Source of the DNA: Scilla litardierei
Taxonomy: Eukaryota > Streptophyta > Magnoliopsida > Asparagales > Asparagaceae
DNA length: 64,000 nucleotides
NCBI GenBank assembly: GCA_030789695.1
Contig: CM061138.1
Location: 180,459,051 to 180,523,050, forward strand
Direction: 5' to 3'
Made by a program: the position numbers and the translations under genes. Below the pieces are notes generated by a model that searched no databases, was not told the DNA's origin, and saw only the letters and a list, made by a program, of their open reading frames with translations. This document shows, piece after piece, positions 10,405-21,263 of this stretch. The first letter of the stretch is position 1, and each line of letters opens with the position of its first letter.

Positions 10405-13326
10405 ATGTCTGGTTTGCCGCCTGATCGAGCTCTGGAATTTTCTATTGATCTTGTTCCAGGTGCGCAGCCGATTTCGAAGGCGCCGTATCGTATGGCACCT
10501 GCAGAATTGGAAGAGTTGCGGAAGCAGTTGGATGAGCTTTTGCAGAAGGGTTATATTAATCCTAGTGTGTCTCCGTGGGGAGCACCGGTGTTGCTGGTAA
10601 AGAAGAAGGATGGTTCGCGTCGCATGTGCGTGGACTATCGGGAGTTGAATGCGGTGACCATTAAGAATAAATACCCGTTGCCTCGCATCGATGATATCTT
10701 TGATCAGCTTGGAGGTTCGAGGGTGTTTTCTAAGTTGGATTTGAGGAGTGGTTACCATCAGTTGAAGGTGAAGAAGGGAGATGTTCCGAAGACAGCGTTC
10801 AGGACGAAGTATGGACACTATGAGTTCGTGGTTATGCCCTTTGGCGTAACTAACGCGTCCGCAGTTTTCATGAATCTGATGAACCTGATTTTCTACGACT
10901 TTTTGGATAAGTTTGTCGTTATCTTTATCGACGACATTCTGATCTATTCGAAGTCGGAGGAAGAGCATGCCTCGCACTTGAGGACGGTGTTGGAGATTTT
11001 GAGGAAGCATCGGTTGTATGCTAAGTTTTCGAAGTGCGAGTTTTGGCTGGATAGAGTTGTTTTTCTCGGGCACGTGGTGACTGGAGATGGTATTTCAGTG
11101 GATCCCGAGAAGATTAGGGCCATCAGGGAGTGGCCTGTTCCGTCGTCTGCGTCTGAGATTCGGAGTTTTCTTGGACTTGCTGGTTATTATCGACGATTCA
11201 TCAAGGACTTTTCTCGTATTGCTGAGCCGATGACCAGGTTGACGCGGAAGGATGTTGCTTATGCTTGGTCGGGTGATTGTGAGGGTGCTTTTGGTGTTCT
11301 GAAGGAGAGGTTGACGAGTGCCCCTATTCTTGTTGTGCCTGATCGCAGCGGTGGATTTGAGATCTTTTGCGATGCTTCTGGCAAGGGTCTCGGTTGCGTG
11401 CTGCATCAGCACGGACACGTTGTGGCGTATGCGTCTCGTCAGCTTAAGGTTCATGAGAAGAATTATCCGACGCATGATTTGGAGTTGGCTGCCGTTGTGT
11501 TTGCTCTTAAGATTTGGAGGCACTTCTTGCTGAGTGAGAAAGTGAAGATTTTCACCGATCACAAAAGCTTGAAGTATATTTTCACTCAGAAGGAGCTCAA
11601 CATGCGACAGCTTCGATGGTTGGAGCTTATGGCGGATTATGATATTGATTTGCAGTATCACCCTGGCAAGGTGAATGTGGTTCCAGATGCTTTGAGTAGG
11701 CTGCCAGCGGTGATGATTTTGACCTCGCAGTGGAGATTGCAGCAGGATTTTTGCGAGTCTGGAGTGGAAATTGTTCTTCCTGGGGAGGCTTCTTCGTTGA
11801 TGTACATGCAGGTACAGTCGACGATCGTGGATCGGATTAAGGCTGGCCAGGCTGAGGATCCGAAGCTGGTGAGGATTCGGGAGATGGTGGAAGCCGGTCT
11901 GCGGACTGACTTCTTGATTCATGAGGATGGCTCGCTGAGGTTTGGAGCCAGGTTGTGTGTGCCTGCTGGGGATATCAGAGAGGAGCTGATGGTGGAGGCA
12001 CACAGTTCGCCGTATTCTGTGCATCCTGGTGGCACCAAGATGTACCAGGATCTTCGTCTGAATTATTGGTGGCATGGTATGAAGAGGAGTGTGGCTCGGA
12101 GTGTAGCCAAGTGCTTGGTTTGCCAGCAAGTGAAGGCGGAGCATCAGCGTTCGGCCGGGTTGCTACAACCGCTTCCGATTCCGGAGTGGAAGTGGCAGCA
12201 CATCACTATGGATTTCGTGACTGGACTACCTCGGAGTCTGAAGCAGAATGACGCGATTTGGGTGATCGTGGATCGATTGACCAAATCTGCGCACTTTATT
12301 CCGTTCCGAGTGGGACAGTCCACTGAGGCGCTAGCAAGGAGATATATGGAGGTAAAATTCTTTTACTCTCCGTCTTTAATTCCTTTTCCTAGTTTGGATA
12401 GTGATGTAACGTGAATCGTGCAGGAAGTTGTGCGACTTCACGGAGTCCCCGTGAGTATCGTGTCTGACAGAGACACGAGGTTCACATCTCAGTTTTGGCA
12501 GAGTTTGCAGAAGAGCTTGGGTACGCGTCTGAGTTTCAGCACGGCGTACCATCCGCAGACGGATGGTCAGTCCGAGAGGACGATTCAGATTTTGGAAGAC
12601 ATGCTGAGGGCGTGCATGTTGGATTTCAAGGGTTCGTGGGAGGACCATCTACATCTGGTAGAGTTTTCCTACAACAACAGCTTCCAGGCGAGTATTGGCA
12701 TGGCGCCTTTCGCCGCTCTTTATGGGAGGAAATGTCGATCGCCATTGAGTTGGGATGACGTTGGTGATCGGGAGTTGTTAGGACCTGAGATGATCGTGGA
12801 GGCCGTGGATATCATCAGGAATATTCGGGAGAGGTTGAGGATTGCTCAGGACCGTTTTAAGCATTGGGCGGATGCTAAACGTCGTCCTTTGGAGTTTCAG
12901 CCGGGTGACCATGTGTTCTTGAAGATTTCCCCGAATCGTGGTGTGATTCGTTTTGGGAAGCGTGGAAAGTTGAGCCCGCGATACATTGGGCCGTTTGACG
13001 TTTTGGAGAGGGTTGGCGAGGTAGCTTATCGCTTGGCCTTGCCGCCGTCTTTGGAAGGAGTTCACAATGTTTTCCATGTGTCGCAGCTTCGTCGATACAT
13101 TAGCAATCCGTCTCATGCGGTGGATTTTTCGGAGATTACCGTTCGCCCCGATATGACGTATGACCAGCATCCCGTGCAGATTCTGGACAGGCGTCAGAAG
13201 TCGCTTCGGAACAAGATTGTCAATCTTGTGAGGGTGATGTGGCGACACGGTTCACCTGGAGAGTCTACTTGGGAGAATGAGGATGAGATGCGAGAGCGTT
13301 TCCCACTTTTGTTTCCGGACTCGTGA
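10405..13326 (+). pseudogene. Element T pol: reverse transcriptase, RNase H, integrase, chromodomain-like tail
   Basis: The coding part is open from the truncation to 13326 if a 72-nt intron-like stretch (12352-12423) is removed. Reverse transcriptase: [20 protein letters not shown] and the catalytic [11 protein letters not shown] near residue 171. RNase [14 protein letters not shown] near residue 318 and the [15 protein letters not shown] block. Integrase: an H2C2 finger (HPGGTKMY ... [11 protein letters not shown]) and the core ([35 protein letters not shown]). The C-terminus ends [20 protein letters not shown], as in chromoviruses. ATG 10405 (MSGLPPDR) is internal, because RT begins upstream of it in intact elements. 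It is well kept for a dead copy. Confidence 0.9.
12352..12423 (+). other. Intron-like 72-nt insert in the T integrase
   Basis: GTAAAATTC...GAATCGTGCAG, T-rich, with GT and AG at the ends. It sits exactly between codons (phase 0), splitting RRYME from [13 protein letters not shown], which are adjacent in relatives. Read through, it brings a TGA at 12412. Removing it restores one open frame. Confidence 0.7.
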
Positions 13327-13639
13327 GTTTTTGGAAATTCCGAGGACGGAATTTTTCTTAAGTTGGGGAGGATGTAACGACTGCTTTTCATGTATCTGGA
13401 TTATATATATATAATATATGTTTTGGTGGATTTTCTCCTCTTGTGTGGTTTTCGTCTCCGTAGATTTCATTTTCGATCGATTCGTCGTATTTTCTCGCTT
13501 CTTCCTTAGGATTGTCGATTTCGAAGTAAGTCACTCGTGACGGACTTCATAACGGTCGTATCTAACTGTTAGATCAAGCCTAGGAGTCTTAGGAATCGAT
13601 CCCGGGGCCCCGCGCTCCGTATCGGTACTTTTCTGTGCT

Positions 13640-14075
13640 CATTAGCCGGTGTAAGAAGGGCCACCGACCGACTAGATGACGATCCAGTCGGTCGGCAATC
13701 CTTCTTGGACCGACTAGTTAGCTTTCTAAATTTCTCAGGAGTTACTGTTTATCGTTAGTCGGTCTAAGAACGTTGGTTGACCGACTAGGTTGCAAACTAG
13801 TCGGTCATCAATGCTTCATGAACCGACTAACTCATCAAATTATTTTTGTATCAGTTACTGTTTACTCTTAGTCGGTCTAAGAACGTTCATCGACCGACTA
13901 GATGCCAAACTAGTCGGTCAGTACTTGTTCATGGACCGACTAACTCTAGAATCCTAATTTCACCTGTAGCTACTGTTTACACTTAGTCGGTCTGCATTGG
14001 TCGACCGACCGACTAGTTGTCAAACTAGTCGGTCAGTGGTTGTTCTTTGACCGACTAACTAGTGCTGTAAACCCT
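13640..14075. repeat. GACCGACTAG/CTAGTCGGTC tandem array in the T LTR
   Basis: Four units of about 114 bp start near 13642, 13755, 13868 and 13983. Each reads TTAGTCGGTCTAAGAACG..., GACCGACTAG, a short spacer, CTAGTCGGTC, GACCGACTAA, then TACTGTTTA. In the sense direction of both elements this matches the C1 LTR units, for example CTACTGTTTATCGTTAGTCG (C1) and TTACTGTTTATCGTTAGTCG (T, 13742). Confidence 0.93.
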
Positions 14076-14937
14076 AGTTTTGCCCTAGCCGCCAGCCTAG
14101 CCTATAAATACCCAACCCAAACGTTTTCTTCCCCTCCAACTCGACCCTAAACCCTAAAATCGCCCCCATTGATCCCCCATCTTCCTCCAGGCTCCATTGC
14201 TTCATTCCAAGCCCTAAATCCATCATCCAAACCATCCATCTACCCTATCTACCTCTCATCTTCCTCAAATCACACCCAAAACCCATCAAATCCCCAAATC
14301 CCCCAAAACCCTAGTTTCCCCAATCTTCTCCAATCTTCTCCAGATTTGATCCTAGGGTTCCCCGGAGTGTTCCTTCCGTCTCCTCTCGGTAAGAAATCGA
14401 TCTACCGTTGTTTTTATAACTTATTTATAATTTTGGTGAAACCCTAATTAATTTCATGTGTTTGGTGTTTGTTTCCCCCTAAACAGCGATTTCCTCGTAA
14501 ATAGCATCCGTGTGACGAGGTTGATCGTCATCCCCGGTGCTAGGCAAGTGAAACTTGCCACTTAGGGTTTAGGCCATGTTTTAGGCCATGTGCATGTTGT
14601 AGGCGTAAAAGAGGCTAGGCGACGAAATGATACTCGCCTAGGCGCAAATTGGGGAATTAGCTTGACAACGAAGCTAATTCCGACTTTTAGCATGTTGCAC
14701 AATTACCATGTCATGTTTACTTTCAATTAACGGTACGCGAATATGTTCATGTCATTGCATTTTTGCATGTCACGTTTAATTTAAATTAACGGTACGCAAA
14801 TATCTGTTCATGTCTTTGCATAGTGATTATTCATCGTGATTGCGTAGCGCACGCTACAATATTATATTCCTGGCTCGTGTTCCAGAAGCGAGCTTAGTGA
14901 GTTGGAAACCCCAACGCTCGACACATATGGGTGGGGT

Positions 14938-15245
14938 AAGAGATAAGCGGCCTGAGCCCCGAGTTGGCCTGATCCGCCACTCCGGCCAGCAGGTGGACTC
15001 TCTAGTGCACAAGTGATTAATAGTGATAGAGATAAGCGGCCTGAGCCACGAGCTGGCCAGCAGGTGGACTCTCTATGCACTAAGTGTTTACCAGTGACAA
15101 GTGATTAATAGTGGTAGAGATAAGCGGCCTGAGCCACGAGCTGGCCAGCAGGTGGACTCTCTATGCACTAAGTGATAAGTGATAAGTGATAAGTGATAAG
15201 TGATAAGTGATAAGTGATAAGTGTTAAATGATAAGTGATTAGTGA
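14938..15245. repeat. Approximately 88-bp tandem repeat plus 7-bp microsatellite in the T LTR
   Basis: GAGATAAGCGGCCTGAGCC ... GGCCAGCAGGTGGACTCTCT occurs at about 14939, 15029 and 15116. The third copy runs into a GATAAGT-type microsatellite (15170-15242). Confidence 0.85.
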
Positions 15246-15886
15246 TTTGGTAGCTTTTGCTACATTGTGCATGCTTGCTTCTCTTTTTAAACTGTTGCAT
15301 CATGCTTAACTGCCATGTCATTACTTAATACTATAACTGCTAGGTTGCTAGTTGCCTTACTTTCAGTTTCCTTGCCCAAGTCTTTTAGACTTGCTGACAT
15401 GTGCCCCTTTACTCTTTTGGGTGACACATGTTAGATCCTGAGCCCGAGTACCTCGTTGAGGACGAGGTGTTTGCTGACGCCGAGCCCGAGCTTGTGTTTG
15501 ACGGGGAGTACGTGGACACTGGGGACCAGTCCTAGTGTCTTCGTGTGTTTTACTTTTGTTAGACAGTTGTTCTGTTATCGGTGCGTGGCACCTATACTTT
15601 GCTTTGTTGTTGTCGTTCCTTTTGTTGGCCTTGTTCTGGGCCTTTAGACTCTTTTCTTTTAGCCTGGTGGCTTTTCTGGATGTTGAACTTATTTTTTTGA
15701 TGTTGGACATTTTGAGAGATGTGAATTTTATTTCAGTCTCTCCTTGTGTTATTATTGCTATTCTGTTGTGGTTACAGGGACCTGTTTATGTATTGTGGAC
15801 GCTTATCGGGTTTGGGGCTTCACAGCTCCACTCTCGTGCGGACCTTTTCACGTCTCGCCTCCATTTTAGGGAAGCGGGTCGTGACA

Positions 15887-17044
15887 ACTTTCCTCCTCGC
15901 TACCATCCTCGCTTTCATCCTCGCTATCATCGAAGGAGGACTTTCGATCTTTTGCCTCATTAGCCATGAAGCAAAGTTTTGCTTTCTCCACTCTTCCATC
16001 ATCCGACTCTCCACTTGAGGAATCCTCCTCGGAGTCGGTGAATGTTCCAACAAGTCCTTTCTTGTACTTTCTCGACTTGTCGTACTTTGATGCTTTCCCC
16101 TTCTCCTTGTGTTTGTAGAGAGGACAATCCGGTTTGATGTGTCCTGGCTTGTTACATTTATAACACACGGGAGTAGAAGCATTAGTCGAACTAACTTTAG
16201 ATTTATTCAAAGATATACCTTCTCGGAGGAATCGATCGAACTTCCTTGCCATACGGGCAATGGATTCTATGTCCAATTCGTCTTCCGATTCTTCATCATC
16301 GGTAGATGGAGCGGCCTTGAAGGCAATCCCCTTTTTCTTTGGCTCATCTTGCTTCAAGTACGCTTTCATCTTTTCCTTCATTCGGATCTTACTATCCTTG
16401 CGTACCTCGTAAGACAACAAGGTACCCATTAGTTGTACGACGGTATATTTATTCATGTCATTACCTTCCTCGATGGCGAAGGTACGCTTTTGCCAACATG
16501 ATGGAAGACCGTCGATAATCTTCGCGACTTTCTCCTTTTGGGTATAGACCTTCCCAAGAGCTTCCAAGTCGTTTGATATATCCACAAAGCGAGCGTAATA
16601 TTCCTTCATGGTTTCGCCCTGCTCCATATGAAACAACTCAAATTCTTTATTAGCAACGACGAGTTTAGAATCTTTTACCGTACTCGATCCTTCGTGCAAT
16701 ATGAGGAGTTGGTTCCATATTTGATATGCACTCTTACATGTGCATATCTTGTTGAATTCCTCGGGCTCCAACGCACAATTCAAGGCATTCATTGCCTTGG
16801 CATTTGCTACTTCCGCGGCGACCTCCGCGGGAGTCCACTTCGCAAAATCTTCTTCGGAAGGCTCGACATACTCCGTCATGGTGGCTCTCCATAGTGAAGC
16901 GCTCCGGAGGAAAATTTGCATCCGGCATTTCCAGTACCCATAGTTGGTACCGTTGAAGTGTGGAGGCCTGACTGAGGATAGTCCTTCCATAACTGAAGAA
17001 GCTCCATCGCGGTTCCTGAAGACGTTGTAGTCGTTGTTCGTCAT
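15887..17044 (-). pseudogene. C1 copia gag, cut off by element T
   Basis: Gag of a Ty1/copia element, open for 386 codons from MTNNDYNVFRNRDG at 17044 until the T LTR. A UBN2-type Gag region (PPHFNGTNYGYWKCRMQIFL, then NKICTCKSAYQIWNQLLILHEG and YTQKEKVAKIIDGLP) is followed by the zinc knuckle CYKCNKPGHIKPDC and an acidic Ser/Glu/Asp-rich tail. The primer site lies 36 bp upstream, fitting a near-LTR start. The Gag type resembles the SIRE lineage, but that is a tentative assignment. Protease, integrase and reverse transcriptase of C1 are not in the window; they were lost when T and the duplication junction formed. Confidence 0.85.
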
Positions 17045-17081
17045 AGCTTTGAACTTAGGCTATGTGTAGCTTTGAACCTTG

Positions 17082-17095
17082 GCTCTGATACCAAT
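17082..17095 (-). other. C1 primer-binding site
   Basis: The reverse strand reads TTGGTATCAGAGCC next to the LTR end at 17096, the initiator-Met tRNA type usual in plant copia elements. This fixes the orientation of C1 as minus and makes the LTR at 17096-18830 its 5' LTR. Confidence 0.9.
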
Positions 17096-18830
17096 TGTAG
17101 TGCCCTGGGAAGCTACTGCACATGTACTAGAGGGGGGGGGGGGTGAATAGTACTTTTAAATAATAGGGAGAGTTATTCCTAATTATCGTGCAATTAACAA
17201 ACAACAATGCGGAATAACAACGATCAACAAGAATAAATGCAAACGCAAACAAATGGATTAATGGGTTCGGATCCACCCAAGTCTCCCCGACTTGTTCCCG
17301 GTGATCCTACGTCCCAACCACCCGGATCCCTTCCGGATACTTGAGTTAGAAACCCTAACTCAAGATTTCCAATATGAACACTTGCGAAAACCTCACAAGT
17401 GCAATCGACCTACAATCGATGACCGTGACTCCCACAACCCGGGATCACGCAAAACCTCTCACAACCGAGAGTATACAATTCAAATATAACTGAAATGAAA
17501 TGCTTACCAACAAAATACCTATGCCTTGAGATTTCTTACCAAATTAGGGCAAAGAGGATTTTGATGGAGGAAGAGTCACCAAACCCTAGCTTCAAGAAGA
17601 TGACCAGCAATGGAAGCCTAGGGATGAGATGGATGACCTAGAATCAAGCCCTTGGCTTGGAAGGCTCACAACCAATGAATCTCTCTTGAGGAATAAGAGT
17701 GAGGGAGAGATTCTTGAGAATGGGAGAGCTTGAAGATGAGAGTTGAAAGCTTCTCTTTGAATCAATAGAACTCTGAAATAGCAGCCCTTGGATCCTATGA
17801 AATAACCCCTCCAGGTATTTAAAGGATCAAGGGAAAAGGGAGAGAGAAACGTCGCTTTCAAAACTCCAACGGATCTAAATCTGAAGCAGACTAGTCGGTC
17901 AAAGAACAACCACTGACCGACTAGTTCATCAACTAGTCGGTCGGTGAAACAACATGAACCGACTAAGAGGTGAACAGTGAACAGATGAAGATTTCAGACC
18001 TAGATAACTAGTCGGTCCAAGAAGACTTTCTGACCGACTAGTTTCACAACTAGTCGGTCGGTCAGTAAACTTAGACCGACTAAGAGTCAAAAACAAATAG
18101 TCTGAATACAAATGATTTAGTCGGTCCAAGAACAAATGTTGACCGACTAGATCAACAACTAGTCGGTCGCCAAACGTTCTTAGACCGACTAACGATAAAC
18201 AGTAGCTCAGGAGAAATTTAGTATGAACAGTAAGTCACAACTAGTCGGTCAAAGAAGCATCACTGACCGACTAGTTCACAAACTAGTCGGTCGGTGAGTC
18301 AACGTAGACTGACTAACTGTAAACAGTACTGAACAGGAAATTAAGGAATCAAACTAGTCGGTCCAAGAACAGTTGCCGACCGACTAGATCACCATCTAGT
18401 CGGTCAGTACTTGTTCTTGTACCAACTAACATGCACATACAAATCCGAATCGAAGCGCGACGCTTCGAGGAAGTTAGAATGAACTTGTACGAAGATCCTA
18501 GAGCTACGATATGAGCGTAATGAAGATAGAAATGTAAGAATAACTCAAGGCTTAACATTCTATAAATCGAAGCTAAAAGACTATAAAATAAACCTTAGCG
18601 ATCCGTCTTCAAAGCTTCAATCTTCATTCTTGACTTCAAAGAAGGTACAAAAGCTTCAACGAAGCTTTAGGCATGCGATCACGCGCTTTGAGAAGTCTTG
18701 AGACGTCGCTTTGGATGTTCTCGTGAATTTGGCGACGATCTCCATAACTGCGCTCACAAATTGTTAGTTCATGATATATTTATGTTTGCTCATCATCCAA
18801 AACCAAATCCGGGGAGTCCAATACTCAACA
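17096..18830 (-). repeat. C1 copia 5' LTR, copy B (1735 bp)
   Basis: Same LTR as 6226-7953, seven bases longer through a poly-G tract at 17130. It is followed on the right by CCCAA (18831-18835) and H gag. It carries the GACCGACTAG array at 17889-18437. Confidence 0.93.
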
Positions 18831-18835
18831 CCCAA

Positions 18836-20240
18836 CGGCAATCACCACGCCCCCTCAGCCGAAGAGACTGGCGAGACCGAGCTGGCCACGCAGGAGCAAC
18901 TCCGTGCCCTGGCCCAAGAGACCAACGCGAACATTCAGACGCTGGTCGCGACGGTACAGCAGCTCATCGGCACCGCGCCAGCCAACGGAGACGTGTTGGG
19001 CGACGGCCATCACTGGGAGGGGGGCCCACCGCTCCTGCGGTCCGCTGTGGTCGCTGACCATGGAAACCGAAGACCGAACACGGAGCGTCGGTTCACACTA
19101 CCCGGCCTCCATCAGGCGAGATTGCGCGCCTCCTCCTCTCATCGCGAAAGGAGCAGGAGGGGTACCGAATACACGGGGGACGAATCGGTGACCACGTCGT
19201 CTCGTCGGCCACGGTCACCTCACCGCAGAAGAAGTGGTCGGCACCACTCGAGGGACTGATCACGGCTAAGCGGAAGCTCCCGCTGGAGGAGCCGGGAACG
19301 CCGGACCAGCCCCACTCCCAGTGTGGCGAGGGCCGTTGAGCCAGCCCAACCAGCGCCTGTGCCACCTCCGCAACCGAACGAGCCCGAGGTAGGCGGATGT
19401 CGGACCCCTGTAGGCATCCACGGAGACCGGTGCCCCCTGTCGCGGAGAATAACCGACGCACGGGTCCCCTCTCGATTCAAGATCCCGACGCTGGGGAAAT
19501 ACGACGGGATAGGGGATCCAGGGAACCATGTGATGGACTACGAGGGGGACATGTCCTTCCAGGGAGCCGATGATACCCTGCTCTGCAGGGGCTTTTATTC
19601 GACCCTCAGGGGAGCAGCGAGAACTTGGTACCGCAGCCTGCCCAGCCGCTCCATTGACAGCTTCGAGGAACTCACCCAGATGTTCTGCAAACAGTTCATG
19701 GCAGGGCGACAGGTAATGCCTGATGCTGAACATTTGTTTAACATAGTGCAGGGCCCGACCGAGCCGCTCCGACAATTTATGCGCCGCTTCAACGCTGAGC
19801 GGCTGAACGTAAACAGCCCTCCCGACCTCGTTGTCCAAACGGCCCTAAAGAAAGGGCTGCGTCATAGAGGCTTGAAGAAATCTCTGCACAATGATCCCCC
19901 GAAAGATCTCGCTGGGATCATGGCGAGGGCCGAGCGCTTCATGTTGACCGAGGAGACCTTGGCCATCGAGGCAGGAAAGACCAGACGAGGGACCAAGCGC
20001 GGCGATAGCGAGCGCCGCAGCCCCGAAGGGTAACGGGCAGAGAAGAGGGCGAGAAACAAGCAGCGGAGGGAGGATACGAGGGACGCCACCCCGGACGCCG
20101 TCCTCACTCAAGTGCAGAAGGAAGAGCGCGCTGATCGCCCCCCGCCGAAGACAAAGAGATGGGGTAAAAATGGGGAAAAGTATTGCCAGTACCACAAAGA
20201 CAACGGCCACGACACTGAAGACTGCTGGCACCTAAAGAAG
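18836..20240 (+). pseudogene. Element H gag body, copy B
   Basis: The same Gag region as 7959-9363, with the shared TGA at 19257 and an extra TAA at 20031 (SPEG then stop). After 20240 the C2 copia element interrupts it between Lys codons of HLKK. The last 46 codons follow C2 at 27800. The capsid-like and zinc-knuckle motifs are unchanged. Confidence 0.8.
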
Positions 20241-20846
20241 TGTTGGATATGGAAGACGTTAGTACACCCTTGTAGGGGATGTACGAGGGAATACGGACCT
20301 CGAACGTCGCGTACACGAAGTCGTGCGCAAAGGAAATATGTTCCCTTGCGGAGAGGATCTCTAGATTGATGGAAAAGTCGCATTATATGTGCATAAATGC
20401 ATGCGACATATGGCTAATAAAGGGGTAATATCTTAAGCTTATGTTGTACCATGCATATGGTACAACTTAAGCTTATAATATGCCATGTACGATGGTACAC
20501 CTTAGTTAAATTGTTCCAAAGGAACATTTGCTCCTAAAATAACTACCTTGGGGGCTATAAATAAGACCCAAGGGTTAGCCATTTCCTTACACTTTTGCAT
20601 GACATTCTTGCATGCATTTTCATTCTAGCGAAGCTCTGCCGAAATACTTCCTCTCCCTTTATCCAAGTTCTTAATCTAAAAGTAGAGATTTAGATTGTGG
20701 ATTTAGTAGCCTTACTCCGTTCGTGAGAAGACTCGATCCGTCGTGGCGAATCCGAAGGCGAAGTTCGTAGACTACCGTGCCGCATACGCAAGCGTAAGTC
20801 TAAACTTCATTTATCGATCCTAACTCTGTTTTGGCAGGATCATACA
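20241..20846 (+). repeat. C2 5' LTR
   Basis: TGTTGGATATGG ... GGATCATACA. TATAAATA at 20556-20563 is the likely promoter. A palindrome-like stretch (ATATCTTAAGCTTATGTTGTACC with its reverse GGTACAACTTAAGCTTATAAT) lies near 20428-20480. Confidence 0.95.
20556..20563 (+). promoter_or_regulatory. TATA box of the C2 LTR
   Basis: TATAAATA within GGGGGCTATAAATAAGACCC; identical at 9679 and 27504. Called by motif and position inside the LTR. Confidence 0.55.
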
Positions 20847-21263
20847 TTGGTATCGGAGCCATACGGGTTCGCCCCGGTCAACCCGTCGCCCCGTCGAAAC
20901 TATGAACGAGTCGTTGTCTTTTTCACGAATGGGTATCCTACCATTACGGATATGGTAGGAACGCTTCGTGACGGAGAGAACGCAGCGGTTGTTCTTTTCA
21001 CGTTAGGGTCTCCTATCATTACGGATATGGTAGGAACTCTCCGTGACGGGAAGAACCGACCGTTCACGTAGTATGTTATTTTCCATTTTTGGCACACGGC
21101 CATTAGAAAATAACCACTTTCTCGACGAACGGGTGCTTCATCGACGAACGGGTGCTTCATCGAGGAAGAAGGTGGTGGTTATTCCCATCGGGGAAGATCA
21201 ATTTTAGTGCATGTGCACCATGGCCAAATGGGCTATGAATGCCATGCACCCCCCTCACCATGC

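Larger units (their letters stand above)
10387..15886 (+). mobile_element. Element T: 5'-truncated Tekay/Del-like Ty3/gypsy retrotransposon
   Basis: Contains the pol region from the reverse transcriptase onward, a purine tract (AGTTGGGGAGGA, 13361-13372) and a 2.5-kb 3' LTR. The 5' LTR, gag and protease are missing; the left edge is the duplication junction. On the right the LTR ends in the middle of the C1 gag, which suggests T inserted into C1. The Tekay/Del assignment follows from the LTR ends (TGTAACGAC ... GTCGTGACA) and from pol sequence such as [19 protein letters not shown]. Confidence 0.88.
13373..15886 (+). repeat. 3' LTR of element T (2514 bp)
   Basis: Begins TGTAACGACTGC right after the purine tract and ends GGGTCGTGACA. 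TATAAATA lies at 14103-14110 with pyrimidine-rich DNA after it. It contains the GACCGACTAG array (13640-14075), three units of an approximately 88-bp repeat and a short microsatellite. ORFs in 14169-15963 are leader and LTR DNA without recognisable protein. Confidence 0.85.
17096..21263. repeat. 4.16-kb duplicated block, copy B
   Basis: Second copy of 6226-10386. Here the block is in its natural context: the C1 primer site and gag on the left, and the whole C2 element on the right. It is therefore the source arrangement for its right part. It has a private TAA at 20031 in gag that copy A lacks (TAC there). Confidence 0.93.

Noticed and set aside
10378..12144. Long minus-strand ORFs (231 and 349 codons) opposite T pol
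   Set aside because: Shadows of the well-supported plus-strand reverse transcriptase and integrase; no recognisable domain.
15363..15963. ORFs in the T LTR (115-142 codons)
   Set aside because: Inside the LTR U5 region, no domain, partly membrane-like only because of T-rich DNA.
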